A stretch of DNA of 64,000 nt, taken from positions 372,001 to 436,000 of the forward strand of contig CALWKE010000001.1 in NCBI GenBank assembly GCA_944381185.1. Direction: 5' to 3'. A model generated the notes under the pieces. It was not told where the DNA came from. It did no database searches and saw nothing but the letters and a program-made list of their open reading frames with translations. The first letter of the stretch is position 1, and the number at the start of each line of letters is the position of its first letter. Positions 9,105 to 16,919 of this stretch are shown one piece after another. Origin of the DNA: an uncultured Clostridia bacterium (GTDB lineage: Bacteria > Bacillota > Clostridia > Christensenellales > UBA1242). A program made the translations under genes and the position numbers.

Positions 9105-10292
9105 TTAATAATTCCTTTTTATTTGTTTTAATTCTTTTTCTTTTTGTTTTTGCTCTTTTAAAATATCTTTCTTTTTTTCAATATAAAACTTTGCAATATT
9201 TGATGGCTTTTCACCATTTTTAAACATTGTTTCACATGTTCGATTCAAATTTAAAAGTTCTTCCATACCAGACAAATATAGTTGCTTTCGAATTATATAT
9301 TTTTTTATGCTGTTTGGTGCCGAACCGTCTTTCCACAAAAGTGATAAATAAAGTTTTTTATCTTCATCACTTGCTTGTGCTAAAACCTTATATTTTGTTT
9401 TGGTGTCCATTGAATAGCCAATACCATATTTAACGCAAATTTCATCAGTAAGTTTTCGTTTTTCTTCAACAACATCAAGTTCAAGTTTTGCTCTTTGGAT
9501 ATCTTTTAAAAGTGAAATAACCAACAAAATTGTAAAAATCAAAAACGGAATTAATATAAGCAAAATAAAATTAAAGTTGCTTGTTAGTGAAGTTAAAATA
9601 TATGCTAAAAACCTTGCAAATGCAGAACTATCATAAATTCCAACAACATAGTCTTCATTAATTTTCCAATTATCTATGCCAGTGTTAGATGTTCCCTTTG
9701 TTTCAAACCACCTATTTCCGTTTTCATCTTCATAAATATTAACAATTTGATGAAAAACTAACATACTTTTTGCTTTTGATGCCTGCACTATTTCCTTTGA
9801 CTGAAAACCAAAAAAATTGGCAAGTGTTAATTTGTATTCTACATCTTTTTTATCAAGAGATAATTTTGTGACACTTTGATCGTAAAAACTTTTATAACTT
9901 TCAGGATAAACATAAAAAGCAATGTTATCGCCAACACGAAGAGTGTTTGTGTCGACCGACTTAACAACAATGTTGTCACCAACATCAAAGCCACTTGCCT
10001 GCATGCTTTCACTTGAAACTCGAAGCAAACTAAACCCTGCAAAAGTTGGAATTGTTCCACTTGCCCGTGAAACAATTGAAGAAACCAAAAGCATTGACGA
10101 AATGCAAATTATAAGCACTAAAAAAACATTGAGCAAAACTACAAAAAACTTTTTTGCACCAGCAAATTCAACCAAAAATTTTTCATTAATTTTTCTTTTT
10201 TTTGAATATTTTGAACCAAGTTTTAAAGCAGTTTTATGTATTGCCCTTTTAACGCTGTCATCTTCAATAATAGTAACATCTTGCAGTGTCAT
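9105..10292 (-). CDS. SipW-like signal peptidase I (S26B family)
   Basis: Membrane signal peptidase of the ER/archaeal/SipW type, 395 residues. A transmembrane helix (about 48-73) is followed by the nucleophile loop RVSSESM with Ser96. The general base is a histidine (His181 in LVFHQIVNI), not lysine, as in the SipW branch. FETKGTSNTG (about 197-206) matches the third conserved box. A second transmembrane helix (about 235-265) leads into a charged cytoplasmic tail of about 130 residues that is longer than in SipW and carries coiled-coil-like lysine-rich segments. It sits between a TasA-like gene and the DUF285 gene, as expected for a dedicated export peptidase. Confidence 0.85.
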   Translation of the reverse strand: MTLQDVTIIEDDSVKRAIHKTALKLGSKYSKKRKINEKFLVEFAGAKKFFVVLLNVFLVLIICISSMLLVSSIVSRASGTIPTFAGFSLLRVSSESMQASGFDVGDNIVVKSVDTNTLRVGDNIAFYVYPESYKSFYDQSVTKLSLDKKDVEYKLTLANFFGFQSKEIVQASKAKSMLVFHQIVNIYEDENGNRWFETKGTSNTGIDNWKINEDYVVGIYDSSAFARFLAYILTSLTSNFNFILLILIPFLIFTILLVISLLKDIQRAKLELDVVEEKRKLTDEICVKYGIGYSMDTKTKYKVLAQASDEDKKLYLSLLWKDGSAPNSIKKYIIRKQLYLSGMEELLNLNRTCETMFKNGEKPSNIAKFYIEKKKDILKEQKQKEKELKQIKRNY

Positions 10293-10318
10293 AACTTTCC
10301 TTATGTAAACTCAATTAA

Positions 10319-10364
10319 AAAATAAGCTTTTAAAATTATCAATTAATCTTAAAAGCTTTATTTT
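10319..10364 (-). terminator. Intercistronic terminator or attenuator
   Basis: Long A/T stem (AATAAGCTTTTAA at 10321-10333 with TTAAAAGCTTTATT at about 10349-10362), followed on the minus strand by a T run. It lies after the TasA-like gene and before the peptidase gene, so it probably lowers expression of the downstream genes relative to the abundant secreted protein. Confidence 0.7.
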
Positions 10365-10978
10365 TAAACGGCTTGAAGTGCCCAATTAACAGAACCATTA
10401 AATGTTGCATTTTGATCAATGTTTGTGATTGAAACAATAACATAAATTGTTACATTTTCACCTGCATCAAGCGTTAATGCATTTGTTGTGGTTGAGCCTT
10501 CAACTTGTGAAGTTTCAAGTTCTTGAGCATCTCCTTCAGCTTCTTGATACATATATGAAACTGTTATGTTTTCAAATGTTCCTGCTTGTGTTCCAACAAT
10601 TGTGAAACTTTCATTTGAAGAACTTGTGTTTGTTATTGTATACTTAAAAATAACATTGCTTTGAGATGCTGTTAAAACGATATCATTAACTGCATTAAAA
10701 CTTTTTGTTGCATCACCGCTTCCTGTTGCAATATCACTGGTAAAAGTGATTGTTTCAGGTGTTAAATTTGTCCAACCCTCTTCATCGGTTACTTCAGCAC
10801 CTTTTTTATATGCACCAGTAACTGTTGCATTAACATGGTTTGCTGTGTATTGTCCACCAAAATTTCCGTTAACATTTGCACTTCTTGTTGCAAAAACCGC
10901 TACAACTGCAACCACTGCCACAACAACAATAAGTGCAATTGCTGAAACTGAAATTGCTATTTTCTTTTTAGACGACAT
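10364..10978 (-). CDS. TasA/camelysin-like secreted protein
   Basis: Exported protein of 204 residues. A lysine start and a very hydrophobic stretch of Val/Ala (about 5-29) are followed by FATRSANVNG, a plausible SipW-type cleavage region. The mature part is rich in Thr, Ser, Asn and Val, with beta-strand patterns such as NVIFKYTITNTSS and ENVTIYVIVSIT. This fits the fibre-forming TasA/camelysin group but lacks a diagnostic motif. The neighbouring SipW-like peptidase is the main support. An AAAAGGAG lies 8 bases before the ATG. It is the first gene of the export cluster. A role as matrix fibre subunit is inference. Confidence 0.6.
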   Translation of the reverse strand: MSSKKKIAISVSAIALIVVVAVVAVVAVFATRSANVNGNFGGQYTANHVNATVTGAYKKGAEVTDEEGWTNLTPETITFTSDIATGSGDATKSFNAVNDIVLTASQSNVIFKYTITNTSSSNESFTIVGTQAGTFENITVSYMYQEAEGDAQELETSQVEGSTTTNALTLDAGENVTIYVIVSITNIDQNATFNGSVNWALQAV

Positions 10979-11169
10979 AATTTTTCTCCTTTTATTTTAA
11001 TTTTATAATTTATTAATGAATTTAAATTATCAAATAAACAATTATAAATTTATATTTATTATTTGCATAAACCCGCACAAATATTAGTCCTATGATTTTA
11101 TCCATAAGATAATAAATGATAAACTTAAATAAATATACTTATATTCGACAATTTCATACAATAAATATA

Positions 11170-11179
11170 CCCCCCCCCC
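11170..11179. repeat. Poly-C tract (C10)
   Basis: Ten consecutive C (G on the coding strand of the TasA-like operon), about 190 bases upstream of its start, in an otherwise AT-only stretch. Tracts this long are prone to slipped-strand changes. Confidence 0.85.
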
Positions 11180-11264
11180 GCGAAATTTGTCAAACAAATA
11201 ATTGTTAAAAATTTATTATCTTTAATAATAATTTAGTCGTTTAAAAAATTGTTACTCATTTCTG

Positions 11265-11610
11265 CTTATGGGATTCCTAGGGCTTCGCTCGGAATGACAG
11301 CGGGGCTGTCCCCGCGGACAACTAGTGCTACGGCAGGTCTGCACCTGCAAGCAAAATGTGCATTGCACGCTTCTATTATGTTGTATATTAAAAATAAGCG
11401 TGTCGCCCTGAGCGGAGTGTAACGGAGTCGAATGGGTCTATTCCGATAGTGCGTAGGCACTTCACATATTTTATAAGTGTATGCTTTATATGGTTGCACA
11501 TCTTCGGTTAGGGGGTCCTTCGACTTCGCTCAGGACGACACATTAAAGAAAATTAAAAAATTAGAAAGAATAAAATAAATCGCCCGCAGGTGCTGACCTG
11601 CCCTGCGGCG
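11265..11610. repeat. GC-rich palindromic repeat block (REP/MITE-like)
   Basis: Mosaic of short palindromes. GCGGGGCTGTCCCCGC at 11300-11315 folds on itself. GGCAGGTCTGCACCTGC (about 11332-11348) recurs inverted with one change near 11585-11601. The unit GTCGCCCTGAGCGGAGT (11402-11418) recurs inverted and degenerate as CCTTCGACTTCGCTCAGGAC (11517-11536). ATTCC...GGAAT at 11273-11295 is a third stem. The base composition differs sharply from the genes around it. No transposase is present, so it looks like a non-autonomous or REP-type element. Confidence 0.7.
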
Positions 11611-11628
11611 ACAGCACCGCCAAAAAAA

Positions 11629-11650
11629 AACAACAGGAACTTCCTGTTAC
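11629..11650 (-). terminator. Terminator of the thioesterase gene
   Basis: AACAGGAACTTCCTGTT is a near-perfect palindrome; on the minus strand it is followed by a run of T. Confidence 0.85.
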
Positions 11651-11656
11651 TTTTTT

Positions 11657-12382
11657 TTATTTTACCTTAACATAAGCTGAAAACTTAACCTTATCATCAA
11701 CATAGCCTGCAACTAAATATCCAGAGTTTTCATCTTCTTTAACAAACACATCAAGCCTGTCACCCAATTTACATTCTTCGATAAAATTCAGTTGAAAGTG
11801 TGAGAATTCTTTTGCTTTAAGTGCGTTATAAACATAGGTTGCATAGTTAACATTATTTAAATGCAAATTATGGTCAATTTCGTTATATGAAACAGTGTGC
11901 GAATAGGCTGGCTCGCCCTCCCTTTCAATGCAAGGGGTTTTGACAAACCTTTCTTCATAGTTCACTTCTGGGTAGTATTCATCAGGATAATTAATTTTAT
12001 CAATGGTTTCAAGGCGTCTTGTTTCAGTTGAAATAACACACCACTTGCTTGTGCCCTTAACAAGAACATTTCCGTCAAGGTCTTTTATTAAATAGTCACG
12101 GTCAAAATCAATTCTGCCCTTTTTGTGATACCATGTTTCAACAATAACATCTTGATAGACCTTTGGGTCAATTAAAACATCATATTTAACCCGTGAAACC
12201 ACCCAAAACAACTTCTTTTCAAGCATCTCTTCAAAACCAACACCCATCTGTTCGCCATGCACACATGCCACATCTTGAAAAAGTTCAAAGATTGAAGTTG
12301 GTTTTAACCTATCATTCAAATCAAAATTGCTATTTAACAGTTTAATTTTTTCTGTGTGTTTAAGTTCTATATTTTTTTCCAT
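11657..12382 (-). CDS. Acyl-ACP thioesterase
   Basis: Releases fatty acids from acyl carrier protein. The 241 residues form two hotdog folds as in bacterial members of PF01643. The N-terminal fold holds the substrate helix region (RLKPTSIFELFQDVA, GVGFEEM) and a TSKWCVIST strand. The C-terminal fold holds the conserved YNEIDHNLHLNNVNYATYVY block (about 165-185), whose Asp, Asn and His residues correspond to the catalytic set of FatA/FatB. It is monocistronic with its own terminator. In anaerobic Bacillota such enzymes probably tune membrane lipid supply. Confidence 0.88.
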   Translation of the reverse strand: MEKNIELKHTEKIKLLNSNFDLNDRLKPTSIFELFQDVACVHGEQMGVGFEEMLEKKLFWVVSRVKYDVLIDPKVYQDVIVETWYHKKGRIDFDRDYLIKDLDGNVLVKGTSKWCVISTETRRLETIDKINYPDEYYPEVNYEERFVKTPCIEREGEPAYSHTVSYNEIDHNLHLNNVNYATYVYNALKAKEFSHFQLNFIEECKLGDRLDVFVKEDENSGYLVAGYVDDKVKFSAYVKVK

Positions 12383-12503
12383 ACGAGTATTTTATATCTT
12401 TTTATTGATTAATGCAAACAAAAAAATCTTATTTTTAATAAGCAATAAATTCTTCCAAAATGCGACAATTTATTGTTACAAAAACAAGATTTTTGAATTA
12501 AAT

Positions 12504-15131
12504 TTATTTATCTTTAAATACTTTTGCAATAAGTGGTTTTAAAAGTTCTATCACTAAAAATGCCACAATGTTTGCTGCAATAACAGCCAAGAATTGCCAA
12601 ACATTAATATGCACAAGCCCAAAGATTGAACCTATTGGTGTGAAGAACACAAGAACCTGAACTGCCAAAAGTGCAAGCACTGAAATGTTGAGAACCTTGT
12701 TTCCAAACAAGCCTTTTTGGAATGAGAAGTGTTTGAGTTCTTTGCAGTTATAAGTGAACACAAATTCATTGATAACAACCGACAAAAGTGCAAGAGTTTG
12801 AGCAACATTATAACCAAACAAGTCTTCAGCAACGAAGAAAACACCCATTGAAACAGCAACTTCAATTATTGCCGAACCGACAATCATTGCAATCATAAAC
12901 GGAGTAAACACACGCCGATTTAGCCCATTTGGCTTTTGTTTCATTGTGTCTTTTGAATCTTTTTCAAATGCAAGAGCGATTGACGGAATTGTGTCTGCAA
13001 TAATATCAATATAAAGAATGTGAATTGGAGAAATTATATCTTTCATCATAAGCATACCAATTATGATTAAGAATATTTCAGCAAAGTTTGATGAAAGGTT
13101 ATATAGTATTGTTCGAAGTACATTGTTATAAATGCGTCTTCCCTCTGAAACCGCTGTTATGATGGTTGCAAAACTGTCGTCCATCAAAATTATATCGGCA
13201 ACATTTTTTGTTACATCGGTGCCTGCCTTGCCCATACCAACACCAACATGTGCAAGTTTTAGTGCTGGAGCATCGTTAACACCGTCACCCGTCATGGCAA
13301 CAACCTTGCCCGACGCCTGAAAGGCACGAACAATTCTAACTTTATGGTCAGGCGTTACCCTTGCATAAACGGTATATTTTTTAACAAAACTAACAAGTTC
13401 GTCGTCAGTTAATTTGTCAATAACACTGCCTTCAACGCATTGTTCTTCTTTGGTTGCAATGCCAACTTCTTTGGCTATCGCAAAGGCGGTGGTTAAACTG
13501 TCACCCGTAATCATGATTGGTCGCATCTTTGCTTCTTTGCATTGTTTAACCGCTTCTTTAACACCATCTTTTGGTGGGTCAACCATGCCAACAAGACCAA
13601 CTAAAACCAAATCATTTTCGGCCGTTTCATCAAAGGTTTTAAGATTTTCAATAGGCTTATAAGCAAGTGCCAAAACCTTATATGCCTTTTTGCTCATTGC
13701 CTTTTCTTTTGCCAAAAATCTGCTAGCCACAAGTTTTGTAAGTTTGAATTCTTTGCCATTTTTTAAGAATTTTGTTGATTTTGAAAGCACTGAACTCAAA
13801 CCACCCTTTGTCATCATGATATACTTTCCGTCAAATTTGTTAATGGTAGACATCATCTTTCTGTTTGAGTCAAATGGAATTTCATTAACCCTTTCATGCT
13901 TAACCCTTAATTCATCAAGATTAATGTTAAGGTTATAAAGATATTTACTTAATGCCACTTCAACAGGGTCACCCAAAAACTCACCTTTATTCAAAACATC
14001 AATTTCATTGTCGTTGCAAAGCCCCAAAATGTTGTTGCACATTTCAAGTTCTGCTCTGTTGGTTTTTACATCAAGATAAGTCTTTTCATTTGCATAAATT
14101 TCAACCAAAGTCATTTGATTGGTTGTTATTGTTCCCGTTTTATCTGAACAAATAATTTGTGTTGCACCAAGGGTTTCAATCGCTGCAAGTTGCTTAACAA
14201 TGGTTTTCTTTTTTGCCATTTGCTCAACACCAATGGTGAGCGTTGCCGTGATTGACACAGGCAAAACTTCAGGAACTGCCGCAAGTATCATTGAAATGCA
14301 GAGCATTATTATTGAAAGTGCATCTTTTTTGAGCACCAAACCATAACAAAGTGTTATTGCCACTAAAATGCAGGCAATAATTGTGATGAACCCACTAACC
14401 TTTTTAATCTTAACTTGAAGAGGTGTTAATGCCTCATCATTTTTATCAAGACTGCCGGCAATCTTGCCAAGTTCGGTGTCCATACCCGTTAAAATAACAA
14501 TGGCTTCTGCCCTTCCGTTAACAACACTTGTGCCTGAAAACAGGGTGTTTGTTTGGTCTTGAATAAGTTTTTCGCCTTCAAGTTCGCCCGGTTCCTTTTC
14601 AACCGCCAAACTTTCACCTGTCAAAACTGATTCATCAACTTTTAAATTGACTGCCTTAATTATTCTTGCATCGGCTGGAACCTTGTCGCCAGCTGTCAAA
14701 CCTATTACATCGCCAACAACAAGTTTTGTTGCATCAATTTCAACCCATGCACCATCACGCTTAACCTTAACTTTTGACACCGTCATATTTTTAAGCGATT
14801 CAATGGCGTTTTCTGATTTCAATTCTTGCGTGAATCCCATTATTGCATTAACAAAAATACAGCCAAAAATAACAATCGCTTCAATGACGCTTTCGCCGTT
14901 GACAATTGAGTAAACAAGTGAAACAATGCCAACTAAAATTAATAGCAAAATCATCATGTTTGCAAATTGGCTGAAAAATATTTTTATAGGGCTTTTTTTA
15001 TTTTTTTCTTTTAAAACATTTTCGCCATGAGTCTGCAAACGCTCTTCTGCCTCTTTGTTAGACAGACCATTTTTTGAACTTTGAGCATAAGAATAAATTT
15101 CATCAATGGTTTGCTCGTATAATTTTTTCAT
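12504..15131 (-). CDS. Calcium-type P-type ATPase
   Basis: P2A-like cation pump of 875 residues. The order is a cation ATPase N-terminal domain (about 1-70), M1-M2 helices, actuator domain with LTGES (about 172-176), M3-M4 with the ion-site motif AAVPEVLPV, the phosphorylation site CSDKTGT (about 327-333), the nucleotide domain, the hinge MTGDGVNDAPALK (about 600), and M5-M10. PEVLP in M4 suggests Ca2+ or Mn2+ export rather than heavy metals. A longer frame begins with TTG at 15149, but AAGGAG sits 6 bases before the ATG at 15131, so I use that start. Confidence 0.92.
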   Translation of the reverse strand: MKKLYEQTIDEIYSYAQSSKNGLSNKEAEERLQTHGENVLKEKNKKSPIKIFFSQFANMMILLLILVGIVSLVYSIVNGESVIEAIVIFGCIFVNAIMGFTQELKSENAIESLKNMTVSKVKVKRDGAWVEIDATKLVVGDVIGLTAGDKVPADARIIKAVNLKVDESVLTGESLAVEKEPGELEGEKLIQDQTNTLFSGTSVVNGRAEAIVILTGMDTELGKIAGSLDKNDEALTPLQVKIKKVSGFITIIACILVAITLCYGLVLKKDALSIIMLCISMILAAVPEVLPVSITATLTIGVEQMAKKKTIVKQLAAIETLGATQIICSDKTGTITTNQMTLVEIYANEKTYLDVKTNRAELEMCNNILGLCNDNEIDVLNKGEFLGDPVEVALSKYLYNLNINLDELRVKHERVNEIPFDSNRKMMSTINKFDGKYIMMTKGGLSSVLSKSTKFLKNGKEFKLTKLVASRFLAKEKAMSKKAYKVLALAYKPIENLKTFDETAENDLVLVGLVGMVDPPKDGVKEAVKQCKEAKMRPIMITGDSLTTAFAIAKEVGIATKEEQCVEGSVIDKLTDDELVSFVKKYTVYARVTPDHKVRIVRAFQASGKVVAMTGDGVNDAPALKLAHVGVGMGKAGTDVTKNVADIILMDDSFATIITAVSEGRRIYNNVLRTILYNLSSNFAEIFLIIIGMLMMKDIISPIHILYIDIIADTIPSIALAFEKDSKDTMKQKPNGLNRRVFTPFMIAMIVGSAIIEVAVSMGVFFVAEDLFGYNVAQTLALLSVVINEFVFTYNCKELKHFSFQKGLFGNKVLNISVLALLAVQVLVFFTPIGSIFGLVHINVWQFLAVIAANIVAFLVIELLKPLIAKVFKDK

Positions 15132-15192
15132 AAACTTCTCCTTACACAAAACATTTTATCAATTGTTTGGTTAACTTGTCAAAAAAAATCAT

Positions 15193-15230
15193 AAAAAAAG
15201 ACTATAAAAATAAATTTATAGTCTTTTTTA
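15193..15230. terminator. Bidirectional terminator
   Basis: AAAAAGACTATAAA pairs with TTTATAGTCTTTTT around a 6-base loop, with A and T runs at the ends. It ends the small gene at 15237-15560. Confidence 0.9.
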
Positions 15231-15236
15231 TTTTAT

Positions 15237-15560
15237 TTATGCACCCGGCTGTGCTTGCTCTTTTTTATCATTCTTTTCTTCATTTTTATTTAAATCAACA
15301 ACCATGCCATAAGTGCTTTGCATTGAATAATAAGTTTTGCCGTCAAAAGTTATTTTTACATTTTCACCACGGTCACCTGCTGACTTTAATGCGAGCATAA
15401 CTTCACTTATATTAAAAACAGGCTGTTTAAGTTCAACGGCTTCGGCTTTTAACTCTTTAACAAAATCTTCAAAATTAAGATTTGCCAAACTGTTGCCTTC
15501 TCTTTCTTTTTGAGATAATATTTTTGCAAAAAATGTTTCATTAAAAATTTCATTAATCAT
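15237..15560 (-). CDS. Hypothetical protein, 107 residues
   Basis: I do not recognise this protein. It is soluble, acidic in the first half (ELKAEAVELKQ) and has a central stretch ENVKITFDGKTYYSMQSTYG that looks like beta strands. It ends in a charged, low-complexity tail (KNEEKNDKKEQAQPGA). AAGGAG lies 7 bases before the ATG, and a strong terminator follows, so it is very likely real and expressed alone. There is no signal peptide or membrane segment. Confidence 0.7.
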   Translation of the reverse strand: MINEIFNETFFAKILSQKEREGNSLANLNFEDFVKELKAEAVELKQPVFNISEVMLALKSAGDRGENVKITFDGKTYYSMQSTYGMVVDLNKNEEKNDKKEQAQPGA

Positions 15561-15679
15561 AATATTCTCCTTAAAAAAGCAAAAACATTATAACAAAAAC
15601 TGTGTTTGATTTCAATATGTTTTAAAATTTTCTTGTTTAAAATAAGAAAAAAGAAGGGCTTTGCCCCTCTTTATCTTTA

Positions 15680-16219
15680 TTAATAATTTTCTTTTCTAAC
15701 TTCAAAGAAACTCTTTGGATGCGCACAAACTGGGCAAACTTCTGGAGCTTTTGTTCCAACAACAATATGACCACAATTTCTGCATTCCCAAACTGTTACT
15801 GTTGATTTTTCAAAAACTTTCTTTGTTTCAACATTGTTTATAAGAGCTCTGTATCTCTCTTCATGAGTTTTTTCAATTGCAGCAACTGCTCTGAATTTTT
15901 CAGCAAGTTCATGAAAACCTTCTTCATCAGCATCTTTTGCAAATTGGTCATACATGTCAGTCCACTCATAATTTTCACCAGCAGCGGCAGCCTCTAAATT
16001 TTGAAGAGTGTTGCCAATGCCATTGAGTTCTTTAAACCAAAGTTTTGCATGTTCCTTTTCGTTATCAGCTGTTTTTAAAAAGATTTCAGCCATTTGTTCA
16101 TAGCCTTCTTTTTTTGCAACTGAAGCAAAATATGTGTATTTATTTCTTGCTTGTGATTCACCAGCAAATGCTTCCATTAAATTCTTTTCTGTTTTTGTTC
16201 CTGAATATTTATTATCCAT
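15680..16219 (-). CDS. rbr: Rubrerythrin
   Basis: Peroxide-reducing non-haem diiron protein of anaerobes, 179 residues. An N-terminal ferritin-like four-helix domain carries the diiron ligands ([11 protein letters not shown] near 14-24, [10 protein letters not shown] about 51-60, EKTHEERY near 120). The C-terminal rubredoxin-like domain has two CxxC knuckles (WECRNCG and VCPVCAHP, about 144-166). An AAAGGAG precedes the ATG. A tiny rubredoxin-like gene lies 20 bases upstream on the same strand, so the two are probably co-transcribed for oxidative stress defence. Confidence 0.96.
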   Translation of the reverse strand: MDNKYSGTKTEKNLMEAFAGESQARNKYTYFASVAKKEGYEQMAEIFLKTADNEKEHAKLWFKELNGIGNTLQNLEAAAAGENYEWTDMYDQFAKDADEEGFHELAEKFRAVAAIEKTHEERYRALINNVETKKVFEKSTVTVWECRNCGHIVVGTKAPEVCPVCAHPKSFFEVRKENY

Positions 16220-16239
16220 AATAATCTCCTTTTGTTTTA

Positions 16240-16365
16240 TTATTCTTCAACAACTGTTAAGTGTTCTGCACCTGCACCACAAATTGGACAAACAGGAGCA
16301 ACACCCAGTGGAAGTTCAAAATCTTGATTGCAAACATCGCAATGATATTTAACTGTTTTATTCAT
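16240..16365 (-). CDS. Small rubredoxin-like zinc/iron-knuckle protein, 41 residues
   Basis: Short gene read directly from the minus strand: 41 codons, beginning [14 protein letters not shown] and ending HLTVVEE. It contains one CxxC knuckle (CDVC) and a second one (CPIC) 15 residues on, with G-A-G-A-E-H after it. This is the spacing of a rubredoxin-type metal site, reduced to its minimum. AAAGGAG sits 6 bases before the ATG. It immediately precedes rubrerythrin, so it may pass electrons to it or be a desulforedoxin-like partner. The electron-carrier role is inference. Confidence 0.82.
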   Translation of the reverse strand: MNKTVKYHCDVCNQDFELPLGVAPVCPICGAGAEHLTVVEE

Positions 16366-16388
16366 AACTTCTCCTTTAATTTCGCTGT

Positions 16389-16408
16389 TTAGAAGACCAT
16401 GCTTCTAA
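16389..16408. promoter_or_regulatory. Inverted repeat upstream of the rubredoxin-like/rubrerythrin operon
   Basis: TTAGAAG (16389-16395) and CTTCTAA (16402-16408) form a 7-base dyad about 24 bases before the small gene's start. It could be an operator or a leader hairpin. It does not match the PerR box. The remaining part of this 344-base gap is AT-rich with no gene. Confidence 0.4.
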
Positions 16409-16615
16409 CAATGTTATTTTACTTAAATTTCACCATAAAGTCAAAGATAATTACACTCTTATTTAAGTTTAATTTAATATTTCTTATTATATATTAACTA
16501 CTTTTACTAACTTATTTAAATTTTTGAAAACAAAAATATTTCAACTAAAATAACTTATATTTAAAAATATTTATAGTCGTTATAAATCATTGATAATATA
16601 GAATTTTGCGTTTAA

Positions 16616-16644
16616 TTGACTTTTATTTTTTTTGATGCTATCAT
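16616..16644 (+). promoter_or_regulatory. Promoter of the zeta-toxin operon
   Basis: TTGACT (16616-16621), 17-base spacer, TATCAT (16639-16644). Each hexamer has five of six consensus bases. It lies about 65 bases before the first gene. Confidence 0.6.
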
Positions 16645-16709
16645 TTTTAATGGAATTTGTTTTAGTATAGACAAGTTTTATTTTACTTTTAGGAGAAATT
16701 AAATCAAAT

Positions 16710-16919
16710 ATGGTTAATCATGTAAAACTTGAAATTGCCATTCAGTTGATTGCTGAAAAAATTGCTGACATTTACGAAGAAAAAAAACAAGCAAAATCAC
16801 CTGAAGAACTTCAAATTGTTGAAAAAAAACTTGAAGAGGCTTATGACGAAAAAGAACATATTGCCCATGGCGAATTAAAATTTATTAACAAAATAATCAA
16901 AGAACGAGGTAAAAAATAA
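16710..16919 (+). CDS. Small helical protein, putative antitoxin of the zeta pair
   Basis: Sixty-nine residues, highly charged and predicted helical throughout (KIADIYEEKKQAKSPEEL, VEKKLEEAYDEKEH). I see no DNA-binding motif. The stop overlaps the ATG of the zeta-type gene by one base (TAATG), so the two are translated together. The size, position and charge fit an epsilon-like antitoxin, but the sequence is not recognisably epsilon or PezA. The nearest AGGAG (16691-16695) is 14 bases from the ATG, unusually far, so translation may be weak. Confidence 0.6.
   Translation: MVNHVKLEIAIQLIAEKIADIYEEKKQAKSPEELQIVEKKLEEAYDEKEHIAHGELKFINKIIKERGKK

Larger units (their letters stand above)
10979..11656. 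other. Long intergenic region with homopolymer and palindromic repeats
   Basis: A 678-base gene-free stretch. The part nearest the TasA-like gene (10979-11250) is AT-rich and should hold its promoter; it includes a run of ten C at 11170-11179. From 11265 to about 11620 the sequence turns GC-rich and is packed with palindromes, described separately. The minus-strand open frame at 11266-11499 runs through these repeats and is not believable as a gene. Confidence 0.75.

Noticed and set aside
11266-11499. Minus-strand frame of 77 codons
   Set aside because: Lies wholly inside palindromic repeats; Arg/Pro-rich composition is an effect of the GC-rich repeat block.
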